DNA from: Rubrivivax sp. | GTDB taxonomy: Bacteria; Pseudomonadota; Gammaproteobacteria; Burkholderiales; Burkholderiaceae_C | Assembly (NCBI GenBank): GCA_019635315.1 | Contig: JAHBZT010000006.1 | Span: 142,695-206,694 of the forward strand | Direction: 5' to 3' | Length of the DNA stretch: 64,000 bases | Shown here: in pieces, positions 48,242-56,550 of the stretch | Numbering within the stretch: the stretch's first letter is position 1 | Layout: each line of letters starts with the position of its first letter | Translations under genes and position numbers: made by a program | Notes under the pieces: model-generated | The model's database searches: none | What the model saw: only the letters and a program-made list of their open reading frames with translations | Told to the model about the DNA's origin: nothing

Positions 48242-49240
48242 CTACTTGGTCATCTTGACCGAGCGGTCCAGGAACTCGTTCGTGTAGACCGCCTTCACGT
48301 CGAAGGGCTTGTCGATGCCGATGTATTCGCGCACCAGCTCGTAGTCGGCCTTCATGCGGGCGTCGTCGTGGATGCCCAGCGCGACCTCGCGGCTGAACTT
48401 GTCGCTCATCAGCTTCTCGACCAGGCCCCAGTTCTCGAGCTCGTTGTCGAACTTCAGCGCGCCGTTGGCTTCCACCAGCGCCTGCACGCAGGGGTTGGGC
48501 GCCTGCACGCAGGCCGCGAAGGCGCGCTGCGTGACCTTCACGAAGTTGGCCACCAGCGGCTTGTTCGCCTCCAGGAACTTGGCATTGACGATGACCGAGT
48601 TGCCGTAGGGGTTCAGGCCCGCGTCGCGCCAGGCCAGGAAGCCCATGTCGTCGCCGAGCTCGCGCTGGAAGATGTGGTGGATGTTGAAGAACGAGGTCGT
48701 GACGTCGATCGACTTGGCCTTCAGCGACGCCAGCTTGGCGTTGGCGTCGATGTTGACCCAGGTCACGCTCTTGGGGTCGATGCCGTTGGCCTTGGCCAGC
48801 GCCGGCCACATCACGCGCGCGCCATCGGCGGCCGGGTTGCCGATCTTCTTGCCGACGAAGTCCTTCACGCCCTTGATGCCCGAGCTCTTCAGCCAGTACA
48901 TGCCCTGCGGCGAGTTGGCATAGACGTTGAACACGGCCACCGTGTCGGCGCCCTTGCCCTTGGCGACCAGCACGCCGCCCATGTCGGCCAGGCCGATCGG
49001 CGTGGCGCCCGCGCCCACGCGCTGCGTGGCCAGCGCCGAGCCCTTGCCGGGCTCGATGTTCAGGTCGATGCCGGCCTGCGCATACCAGCCCATCTTCTTC
49101 GCGTAGTAGTACGGGGCGTGGTCGCCGCCCGGCACCCAGTTCAGCACGAAGTCGACCTTGGTCTGGGCCAGGGCCGGGGTCACGGCAGTGACGGCGAAGG
49201 CGGCGGCCGCCGCGGCGCCGACGAGAAAGCGTTTGAACAT
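48242..49240 (-). CDS. ABC transporter substrate-binding protein, NMT1/THI5-like (first of two)
   Basis: A 332-residue exported binding protein with a clear signal peptide (hydrophobic AAAAAAFAVTAVTPALA, cleavage near residue 26). The mature part has KVDFVLNWVPGGDHAPYYYAKKMGWYAQAGIDLNIEPGKGSA (about residues 28-70), the SsuA/THI5-like signature, then SGIKGVKDFVGKKIGNPAADGARVMWPALAKANG. It resembles binding proteins of hydroxymethylpyrimidine-type or taurine-type importers, but the ligand is unknown. AAGGAG precedes the ATG. It is divergent from the lyase gene; a minus-strand TATACT at 49352-49357 would make the same operator site E lie downstream of its promoter. Confidence 0.87.
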   Translation of the reverse strand: MFKRFLVGAAAAAAFAVTAVTPALAQTKVDFVLNWVPGGDHAPYYYAKKMGWYAQAGIDLNIEPGKGSALATQRVGAGATPIGLADMGGVLVAKGKGADTVAVFNVYANSPQGMYWLKSSGIKGVKDFVGKKIGNPAADGARVMWPALAKANGIDPKSVTWVNIDANAKLASLKAKSIDVTTSFFNIHHIFQRELGDDMGFLAWRDAGLNPYGNSVIVNAKFLEANKPLVANFVKVTQRAFAACVQAPNPCVQALVEANGALKFDNELENWGLVEKLMSDKFSREVALGIHDDARMKADYELVREYIGIDKPFDVKAVYTNEFLDRSVKMTK

Positions 49241-49293
49241 GCGGTCTCCTTGCGTAGTCGCTGGCTGCGCCCGCGGGGCAGGGTGCAGCCTCG

Positions 49294-49341
49294 TTGACGT
49301 GCCTGCGGCCCTGGGCTAGAGTAAATTCACCAAACAGTGAT
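49294..49341 (+). promoter_or_regulatory. Promoter and TetR-type operator of the ABC/lyase operon (site E)
   Basis: -35 TTGACG (49294-49299), 17-bp spacer, -10 TAGAGT (49317-49322), then TTCACC-AAAC-AGTGAT (49326-49341), 10 of 12 matches to the shared palindrome and three bases after the -10. A wider dyad extends to GTAAA on the left and TTTAC on the right. It lies in the divergent region between the substrate-binding protein and the lyase gene, so both units could respond. Confidence 0.62.
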
Positions 49342-49416
49342 TTACGGGGTCAGTATAGAGGGGGCGCCGGCGTTTGGACCCCCTTCACGGCCCGGCCTCC
49401 GTACAGACTTTCCCTG

Positions 49417-50478
49417 ATGCCTACCCACCGTACCGAGCTGCCGGCCGGCGTGCTCGCGCTGCTGCAGCGCGGCACCGTGATCCCGGCGCATCCGCTGGCG
49501 CTGGATGCCGAGCGCCGCCTGGACCGCCGGCGCCAGCGTGCGCTGACGCGCTACTACATCGACGCCGGCGCCGGCGGGCTGGCGGTGGGCGTGCACTCGA
49601 CGCAGTTCGCGATCCGCGAGATCGGCCTCTACGAGCCGGTGCTGGAGCTGGCGGCGCGCACGGCGCGCGAATGGAGCGACCGCCCGCTGGTGATGATCGC
49701 CGGCCTGGCCGGCCGCACCGCGCAGGCGCAGGCCGAGGCGCGCATCGCGCTGGCGCACGGCTACCACGCCGGCATGCTGTCGCTGGCGGCGATGAAGGGC
49801 GCCTCGGTCGACGAGCTGGTCGCGCATTGCGCGGCGGTGGCCGAGATCGTCCCGCTGGTCGGCTTCTACCTGCAGACGGCGGTGGGCGGCATCGCGCTGC
49901 CGGCCGAGTTCTGGCGCCGCTTCGCGGCGATCGACAACGTCGTCGCGATCAAGATGGCGCCCTTCGACCGCTACCGCACGCTGGACGTGGTGCGCGGCGT
50001 CGCCGCGGCGCGCGCCGAGGACCGCGTGACGCTGTACACCGGCAACGACGACCACATCGTGCTCGACCTGCTGCAGCCTTTCGTCGTGAAGCGCGGCGAC
50101 GAGACGGTGACGCTGCGCATCCGCGGCGGCCTGCTCGGCCACTGGAGCGTGTGGACGCAGGGCGCGGTGCGGCTGTTCCAGCGCCTGCAGGCCGCGGCGG
50201 ACGCGGGGCGGGTGGAGGCCGACCTGCTGGCGCTGGACTCCCGCGTCACCGACTGCAACGCCGCCTTCTTCGACGTCGCGAACGGCTTCGCCGGCTGCAT
50301 TCCCGGCTGCCACGAGGTGCTGCGCCGGCAGGGGCTGCTGGAAGGCATCTGGTGCCTGGACCCGGCCGAGACGCTGTCGCCGGGGCAGGCGGCGCTGATA
50401 GACCGCGTCTGCCGCGAGCATGCGGACCTGGCCGACGACGACTTCGTGCGCGCCCACCTCGCGCGCTGGCTGGACTGA
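49417..50478 (+). CDS. DHDPS-family (dihydrodipicolinate synthase-like) lyase
   Basis: A 353-residue aldolase-type TIM barrel. Features are VIPAHPLALDAERRLDRRRQRALTRYYIDAGAGGLAVGVHSTQF (about residues 20-65), where the barrel starts, VVAIKMAPFDRYRTLDVV with the likely Schiff-base lysine (about residue 177), and VTLYTGNDDHIVLDLL. In this family the lysine forms a Schiff base with a 2-oxo acid; the substrate here is not identifiable. It is first in a unit with two permeases, an ATPase, an enolase-superfamily enzyme and a second binding protein. ATG at 49417; the permease ATG follows its stop by 3 bases. Confidence 0.83.
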   Translation: MPTHRTELPAGVLALLQRGTVIPAHPLALDAERRLDRRRQRALTRYYIDAGAGGLAVGVHSTQFAIREIGLYEPVLELAARTAREWSDRPLVMIAGLAGRTAQAQAEARIALAHGYHAGMLSLAAMKGASVDELVAHCAAVAEIVPLVGFYLQTAVGGIALPAEFWRRFAAIDNVVAIKMAPFDRYRTLDVVRGVAAARAEDRVTLYTGNDDHIVLDLLQPFVVKRGDETVTLRIRGGLLGHWSVWTQGAVRLFQRLQAAADAGRVEADLLALDSRVTDCNAAFFDVANGFAGCIPGCHEVLRRQGLLEGIWCLDPAETLSPGQAALIDRVCREHADLADDDFVRAHLARWLD

Positions 50479-50481
50479 CCG

Positions 50482-51248
50482 ATGCCCGACCGCTTCCAGT
50501 CCAAGCTGGCCCAGTACACGCTGGGGGTCGTCGCGCACCTGCTGCTGCTGCTGGCCTGGTACCTGTTCGTCAAGCTCGGCGACGTGCCGAAGTTCGTGAT
50601 GCCGTCGCCGGCCGATACGCTGGCGGCGCTGTTCCAGCCCAACTACGACTGGTGGAGCAACATCCTCGTCACCGGCACCGAGATCTTCGGCGGTTATGCG
50701 CTGGCGCTGGTGGTCGGCGTCACGCTGGCGCTGCTGTTCACCTGGTCCAAGGTGCTGGAAGCGCTGGTGCTGCCGCTGCTGGTGACGCTGAACATGATCC
50801 CCAAGGTGGCGCTGGGGCCGCTGATCATCGTCTGGTTCAAGTACGGCGTCTTCCCGAATACGCTGATGGCGTTCTCGATCGCCGTCTTCCCGATCCTGCT
50901 GACCACCGCCAAGGGCCTGCGCGAGATCGAGCCCGAACTGCTGGACCTGGTGCGCACGCTGCGCGGCAGCCGCTGGCAGATCTTCACGAAGATCCAGCTG
51001 CCCGGCGCGCTGCCCTACATCTTCGCCGGCATGAAGGTGGCCGCCATCCTGGCCGTGGCCGGCGCCATCGTCGGCGAGTTCCTGGGCTCCGACCGCGGCC
51101 TGGGCTACCTGATGCTGCAGGTGCAGGTGACGCTGGACACGCCGGCGATGTTCATGGCGGTGCTGCTGATCACGCTGCTGGGCATGCTGCTGTACGGCCT
51201 GGTGCTGCTGCTGGAGAAGCTGCTGGTGGTGAAGGACGCGCGCGTTTC

Positions 51249-51252
<4 letters not shown>
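50482..51252 (+). CDS. ABC transporter permease (first of two)
   Basis: A 256-residue inner-membrane subunit of a SsuC/TauC-type importer with six helices. The EAA loop that contacts the ATPase is visible as EPELLDLVRTLRGSRWQIFTKIQLPGALPYIFAGMKVA (about residues 152-190), with LVRTLRGSRWQIF and G-x-x-P. It is in tandem with the ATPase, whose start overlaps its stop (ATGA). Confidence 0.9.
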
Positions 51253-52058
<806 letters not shown>

Positions 52059-52061
52059 GGC

Positions 52062-53549
52062 ATGGACGCCGCCGCACCGACGCTCGAGATCCAGGCCGTG
52101 GAGCTCTTCGAGCGCGACGTGCGGCTGCGCCTGCCGTTCCGCTTCGGCGTCGTCACGCTGACCCACGCGCCGCAGGTCTTCGCGCGAGTGCGGGTGCGGC
52201 TGGCCGACGGCCGCGGCGGCACCGGCATGGCGGCCGAGCTGCTGGCGCCGAAGTGGTTCGACAAGGACCCGGCGCTGAGCAACGAACAGAATTTCGACCA
52301 GTTGCGCGCCGCGCTGACGATCGCGCGCGAGCAGGTGCTGGCCGGCGGCGAGGACACCGCCTTCGGCCACTTCGTGCGCCAGTATCCGGCGCAGCGCGAG
52401 CGCGGCGCGGCGCTCGCGCTCAACCCGCTGGTCGCCGCGTACGGCCCGGCGCTGCTGGACCGCGCGGTGCTCGACGCCTTGTGCCGCGCGCTCGCGCTGC
52501 CCTTCCACGAGGTCGTGCGGCGCAACCTGTGCGGCATCACGGTGACGCCGCTGACACCCGACCTGGCCGGTTTCGACCTCGACGCCTTCCTCGCGCGCCT
52601 GCGGCCGGCGGACCACATCGACGCCCGCCACACCGTCGGCCTGGTCGACCCCATCGTCGCTGCCGACCAGACCGCGCGGGTCGGCGACGGCCTGCCGGAG
52701 ACGCTGGAGGAGGTCGTCGCCACCTACGGCCAGCGCTGGTTCAAGCTCAAGGTCGGCGGCAACGTCGACGCCGACGTCGAGCGCCTGGTGCGCATCGCCG
52801 CGGTGCTGGACCGCATCCCCGGCGGCTACCGCGCCACGCTGGACGGCAACGAGCAGTACGACGACGTGGCCGGCGTGCTGGCGCTGCTGGACCGCATGGC
52901 CGCGGAACCGCGGCTGGCGACGCTGTTGCGCAGCATCGAATTCCTCGAGCAGCCGATCAAGCGCCAAGCCGCACTGGCGCGCCCGCTGGGCGAACTGGCG
53001 GCGCGGCTGCCGGTCATCGTCGACGAGTCCGACGACGGCCTCGACGCCTTCGTGCAGGCGCGCGCGATGGGCTACCGCGGCATCTCGTCCAAGACCTGCA
53101 AGGGCCTGTACAAGTCCCTCCTCAACCGTGCGCGCTGCCTGCAGTGGAACCGCGCCGAAGGCCTGCCGGATGCGTTGGACGGCGGCGTGGCGGACGCCCG
53201 CAGCTACCGCATGAGCGCCGAGGACCTGACGATCCAGGCCGGGCTGGCGCTGCAGCAGGACCTGGCGCTGGTGTCGCTGCTGGGCATCACGCATGTCGAG
53301 CGCAACGGCCACCACTATGTCGACGGCATGGCCGCGCTGCCGGCCGCCGAGCAGCAGGCCTTCCTGGCCGCGCACGGCGACCTGTACCAGCGCAGCCACG
53401 GCGCCGTGCGTCTGCGCATCGAGGGCGGCCGGCTGGCGATCGGCTCGCTGCAGGGCGTAGGCTACGCCAGCGGCGCCGAGCCCGACTGGGGCGCGATGCG
53501 CACGATGCCGGCACCGGACTGGCCGCCGGCGGCCGAGCGCAAGCCATGA
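52062..53549 (+). CDS. Enolase-superfamily (mandelate racemase/muconate lactonizing-like) enzyme
   Basis: A 495-residue protein, longer than the usual 350-400. The acid-base KxK motif is WFKLKVGGN (about residues 226-234). The three metal ligands fit LDGNEQY (Asp near 261), EFLEQP (Glu near 295) and VDESD (Asp/Glu near 320); a second lysine, SSKTCKG (about 343-349), could be the opposite catalytic base. Members abstract a proton alpha to a carboxylate, giving racemisation, dehydration or lactone chemistry. The extra length is in the N-terminal and C-terminal parts (for example HHYVDGMAALPAAEQQAFL near residue 420). It sits between ATPase and second permease, marking it as the enzyme for the imported acid. 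Confidence 0.85.
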   Translation: MDAAAPTLEIQAVELFERDVRLRLPFRFGVVTLTHAPQVFARVRVRLADGRGGTGMAAELLAPKWFDKDPALSNEQNFDQLRAALTIAREQVLAGGEDTAFGHFVRQYPAQRERGAALALNPLVAAYGPALLDRAVLDALCRALALPFHEVVRRNLCGITVTPLTPDLAGFDLDAFLARLRPADHIDARHTVGLVDPIVAADQTARVGDGLPETLEEVVATYGQRWFKLKVGGNVDADVERLVRIAAVLDRIPGGYRATLDGNEQYDDVAGVLALLDRMAAEPRLATLLRSIEFLEQPIKRQAALARPLGELAARLPVIVDESDDGLDAFVQARAMGYRGISSKTCKGLYKSLLNRARCLQWNRAEGLPDALDGGVADARSYRMSAEDLTIQAGLALQQDLALVSLLGITHVERNGHHYVDGMAALPAAEQQAFLAAHGDLYQRSHGAVRLRIEGGRLAIGSLQGVGYASGAEPDWGAMRTMPAPDWPPAAERKP

Positions 53550-53608
53550 ACCGGGCCGGCCGCCACCGCGATGACGGCACGGGCGGGCCGCGCGGGAGCC
53601 TGCGTTGA
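53546..53608 (+). CDS. Possible 20-residue coupling ORF between enolase-superfamily gene and permease
   Basis: The ATG at 53546 overlaps the enolase-superfamily stop (ATGA), and after 20 codons the TGA overlaps the TTG start of the permease (TTGA). The peptide (MNRAGRHRDDGTGGPRGSLR) looks like no known domain. Its value would be to bring ribosomes from the enzyme stop to the permease start. It may be chance. Confidence 0.25.
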   Translation: MNRAGRHRDDGTGGPRGSLR

Positions 53609-54426
53609 GCGCACCCGGCGCGGCCGGCACCGGCAGCGAACCCGGCCTGGCCCAGCGCCTGTGGGCCGGCATCGTCTACTACCTGCCGAGCCTGGGCGTG
53701 ATGCTGGCGCTGCTGCTGCTGTGGCAGGCCGGCGTCGTGCTGCTGGGCGTCAAGGAATACATCCTGCCGACGCCGCTGGCCGCGCTGCAGGCGCTGGCCG
53801 ACCCGAACTACCGCTGGCTGGACAACCTGCTGGCGACGCTGTACGCGGTGCTCGGCGCCTTCGTGCTGTCGGCCGTGCTGGGCGTGGCGCTGGCCGTGGT
53901 CATCGTCTGGAACGACCTGCTGCTGCGCACCGTGATGCCGGTGCTGGTGCTGTTCAACACGCTGCCGAAGATCGCGCTGGCGCCCCTGTTCGTGGTCTGG
54001 CTGGGCTACGGCATCTGGCCCAACATCGTGATCGGCACCACCATTGCCTTCTTCCCGATGGTCGTCAACACCGCCGTCGGTCTGGCCAGCGCCGAGCCCG
54101 AGATGCTGGACCTGGTGCGCACGCTGAAGGCCAGCCGCTGGCAGGTGCTGCGCAAGATCCGCTTCCCGAACGCGGTGCCCTACATCTTCGTCGGCCTGAA
54201 GCTCAACGCGACGATGAGCGTGATCGGCGCGCTGGTCGGCGAGTTCGTGGCCTCCGAGAAGGGGCTGGGCTCGCTGATCATCACCGGCGGCGTGACCATG
54301 CAGACCTCGTCGATCTTCGCCTCGCTGGTGCTCATCTCCGCGATGGGTCTGGCGCTCTACGGCCTGGTCGTGGCCGTCGAGCGCATCGTCGCGCCCTGGG
54401 CGCACCGGGACAACACGACCGGCTGA
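53605..54426 (+). CDS. ABC transporter permease (second of two)
   Basis: A 273-residue inner-membrane subunit of the same SsuC/TauC type, related to but distinct from the permease at 50482. Six helices and the EAA loop EPEMLDLVRTLKASRWQVLRKIRFPNAVPYIFVGLKLN (about residues 165-200) are present. Start is TTG at 53605 with GGGAG 6 bases upstream; there is no in-frame ATG near. The neighbouring binding-protein gene follows after 19 bp. Confidence 0.88.
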   Translation: MSAPGAAGTGSEPGLAQRLWAGIVYYLPSLGVMLALLLLWQAGVVLLGVKEYILPTPLAALQALADPNYRWLDNLLATLYAVLGAFVLSAVLGVALAVVIVWNDLLLRTVMPVLVLFNTLPKIALAPLFVVWLGYGIWPNIVIGTTIAFFPMVVNTAVGLASAEPEMLDLVRTLKASRWQVLRKIRFPNAVPYIFVGLKLNATMSVIGALVGEFVASEKGLGSLIITGGVTMQTSSIFASLVLISAMGLALYGLVVAVERIVAPWAHRDNTTG

Positions 54427-54445
54427 AACAACGAAGGAGACCGAC

Positions 54446-55459
54446 ATGCCGCTGTTCTCGAGACTCTCGGCCTGCGCCCGCCGCGGCGCGCTCTTCCTGG
54501 CCGGTACCGCGCTGGCGCTGGCCGCGCTGCCCGCGCTGGCGCAGGACAAGGTCAGCCTGCAGCTGAACTGGTTCCACCTCGCCGACCACTCGCCGATCTA
54601 CCTGGCGCTGAAGAAGGGTTACTACAAGGAGGAGGGCATCGAGCTGACCGTGCTGCGCGGCAGCGGCTCGGCCGACAGCGCGAAGAAGATCGACCTCGGG
54701 CAGTCGCACTTCGGCATCTCCGACGCGCCCACCGTGCTGACCGCGATCAGCAAGGGCGCCAACCTGAAGATGGTCGCGGTGGTCTACGACAAGGCCGGCA
54801 ACAACCTGTTCTTCCGCAAGAGCGCGAACATCAGGTCGCCCAAGGACCTGGTCGGCAAGAAGATCGCGGTGCCGCCGGCCGACTCGCACCGCGTGCTGTG
54901 GCCGGCCTTCGCCCTGCTGCACGGCATCGCGCCGGATGCGGTGACGCTGGTCAACGTCAAGCCCGAGGGCAAGCAGGCCATCGTCGCCGCCGGCGAGGTG
55001 GACGGCTCCTTCGACCTCTACACCAGCTACGCGATCTGGGAGAAGGTGCTGGGCAAGGGCGAGGTCGGCCACCTGCTGTGGGCCGACTTCGGGCTGCCGA
55101 TCTACGGCCACACCTACTTCGTCAACAACGACCTGGTGCAGAAGAACCCGAAGCTGATTGAACGCTTCCTGCGCGCCACGCACAAGGGCTGGCGCGACGC
55201 CAAGGCCGACCCGGCGGCCAGCATCGACGCGATGGTCGAGCAGGTGGCGGGCCTGGACCGCAACACGCTGCTGGCGACGATGCCGCAGATCCTGGACCTG
55301 TGCGTCACCGAGCGCTCCGCGAAGCACGGCCTGGGCTGGATCGAGCCCGAGCTGATGCAGAAGACGATGGACATCACCTTCGCGAACAACAAGCCCGAGA
55401 AGGCGGTCCAGGTCGCCGACGTGTTCACGAACCAGTTCAACAGCCGCATCAAGCCCTGA
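54446..55459 (+). CDS. ABC transporter substrate-binding protein, NMT1/THI5-like (second of two)
   Basis: A 337-residue exported binding protein. The signal peptide (hydrophobic AALFLAGTALALAALPALA, cleavage near residue 33) is followed by KVSLQLNWFHLADHSPIYLALKKGYYKEEGIELTVLRGSGSADSAKKIDLGQSHFG (about residues 35-92), the same signature as the first binding protein. AAGGAG at 54434-54439 precedes the ATG. It shares the fold but only moderate similarity with the protein at 48242, so the two may take related ligands. Convergent with tetR. Confidence 0.9.
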   Translation: MPLFSRLSACARRGALFLAGTALALAALPALAQDKVSLQLNWFHLADHSPIYLALKKGYYKEEGIELTVLRGSGSADSAKKIDLGQSHFGISDAPTVLTAISKGANLKMVAVVYDKAGNNLFFRKSANIRSPKDLVGKKIAVPPADSHRVLWPAFALLHGIAPDAVTLVNVKPEGKQAIVAAGEVDGSFDLYTSYAIWEKVLGKGEVGHLLWADFGLPIYGHTYFVNNDLVQKNPKLIERFLRATHKGWRDAKADPAASIDAMVEQVAGLDRNTLLATMPQILDLCVTERSAKHGLGWIEPELMQKTMDITFANNKPEKAVQVADVFTNQFNSRIKP

Positions 55460-55475
55460 GCGGCGGTCCCCCGCC

Positions 55476-55550
55476 GCCCGCCGCGGCGGGCAGGGTCAGT
55501 CGCGCACCGTGGACGCCGACCGCCGCGGCGGGCGGCGTCAGTCGCGCACC
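55476..55550. repeat. Palindrome and duplicated 3' end of the tetR gene
   Basis: A 30-bp segment at 55521-55550, containing the TetR stop and last three codons, is repeated at 55479-55508 with 28 of 30 bases identical. The upstream copy overlaps a 16-bp palindrome GCCCGCCGCGGCGGGC (55476-55491) between the convergent genes, which could serve as a terminator. Confidence 0.6.
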
Positions 55551-56197
55551 AGGTAGCCCAGCACGAGGTCGTTCATGTGCGACAGGCGCTCCAGGCGCGC
55601 CTTCGCACCCATCAGGTCGCGGTCGAAGATGGTCGACAGCGTGTGGCAGTTGCCGAGGTAGAAGTACGACAGCCCGGCGATCGAGATGTACAGCTGCACC
55701 GGGTCCACCCCGGCGCGGAACAGTCCCGCCTTGTGGCCGCGCTCCAGCACGTCGGCCAGCATCTGGATCAGCGGCGAGTTCATGCTGCGCACGTTCGCCG
55801 AGCGCTTCAGGTGGCGCGCGCGGTGCAGGTTCTCGCTGTTGAGCAGCGTCAGGAACTCCGGGTGCTCGAGGTAGTAGTTCCAGGTGAAGGCGATGAGCCG
55901 GCGCACCGCCTCGATGGGGTCGACCTGACTCAGGTTGAGCTGCTGCTCCTCGCCGCGGATGTTCTCGTACGCGCGCTCCAGCACCGCGAGGAACAGGCTC
56001 TCCTTGCTCTCGAAGTAGTAGTAGATCAGCCGCTTGTTGACGCCGGCCCGTTCGGCGATGCGGTCCATGCGCGCACCGCCCAGGCCGAAGTCGGCGAACT
56101 CGCGCAGCGCGGCGTCCAGGATGTCCTTCTGCGAGCGGTCGGCGTCGCGCGGGCGCGGCTCGACCGGGGCAGGGGCGGCGGCGACGGATCGGGTCAT
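55538..56197 (-). CDS. TetR family transcriptional regulator (RutR-like C-terminal region)
   Basis: A 219-residue repressor. The N-terminal helix-turn-helix is KDILDAALREFADFGLGGARMDRIAERAGVNKRLIYYYFESKESLFLAVL (about residues 25-75). The C-terminal ligand domain (YYLEHPEFLTLLNSENLHRARHLKRS) resembles the YcdC/RutR type. The ATG at 56197 is favoured: its own promoter and operator (site F) lie directly upstream, and the longer in-frame TTG at 56251 coincides with the -35. It is the only TetR in the region and the only candidate repressor for the six shared palindromes. Ligand unknown. Confidence 0.85.
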   Translation of the reverse strand: MTRSVAAAPAPVEPRPRDADRSQKDILDAALREFADFGLGGARMDRIAERAGVNKRLIYYYFESKESLFLAVLERAYENIRGEEQQLNLSQVDPIEAVRRLIAFTWNYYLEHPEFLTLLNSENLHRARHLKRSANVRSMNSPLIQMLADVLERGHKAGLFRAGVDPVQLYISIAGLSYFYLGNCHTLSTIFDRDLMGAKARLERLSHMNDLVLGYLVRD

Positions 56198-56206
56198 GCG
56201 GGCGGA

Positions 56207-56251
56207 TTCACCATGCGTTGAAGTATCGGCGTTCGCAGCACCGGTGGGCAA
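56207..56251 (-). promoter_or_regulatory. Promoter and autoregulatory operator of tetR (site F)
   Basis: On the minus strand: -35 TTGCCC (56251-56246), 18-bp spacer, -10 GATACT (56227-56222), then TTCAAC-GCAT-GGTGAA (56222-56207), the best match to the shared palindrome at 11 of 12. It lies 9 bp upstream of the TetR ATG, so the repressor probably controls itself. Confidence 0.62.
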
Positions 56252-56350
56252 GCGTCGCGACGCGCGGGCCGGTTCGGTCGTGCGCGCGGGCGGCGTCCTC
56301 CAGGCGGTGGAGGCGGCGCGGGCGCGTGCTTCCTAGGGGGCGGCCGTGCC

Positions 56351-56379
56351 TTTACAAGGCCCCAGGCGGCACCTACGAT
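56351..56379 (+). promoter_or_regulatory. Promoter of the TIR-STAND operon
   Basis: -35 TTTACA (56351-56356), 17-bp spacer, -10 TACGAT (56374-56379). It lies about 170 bp upstream of the TIR gene start and does not carry the TetR-type palindrome, so the operon seems to be outside that regulon. The rest of the 353-bp gap between tetR and the TIR start contains site F and a short direct repeat GAAGCTGCCC near 56394; I see no other gene. Confidence 0.55.
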
Positions 56380-56550
56380 CCCCGTCCGTGCCGAAGCTGC
56401 CCCCGAAGCTGCCCGAGCGCAGGGCGTGCCGATGACGCGGCCGCCATGCCGGACGCCCAGCCGCCGCTGGCGCGTGCGGACCCGTCGCCCGGCCCGGGCG
56501 ACCCCCCGGGGCCCGGGACCCCAGCGGCGCGGCGCGCGCAGGAACCCCCG

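Noticed and set aside
53605-54426. Second permease as a duplicate of the first
   Set aside because: They share the family and EAA loop but differ along their length; they look like two separate subunits.
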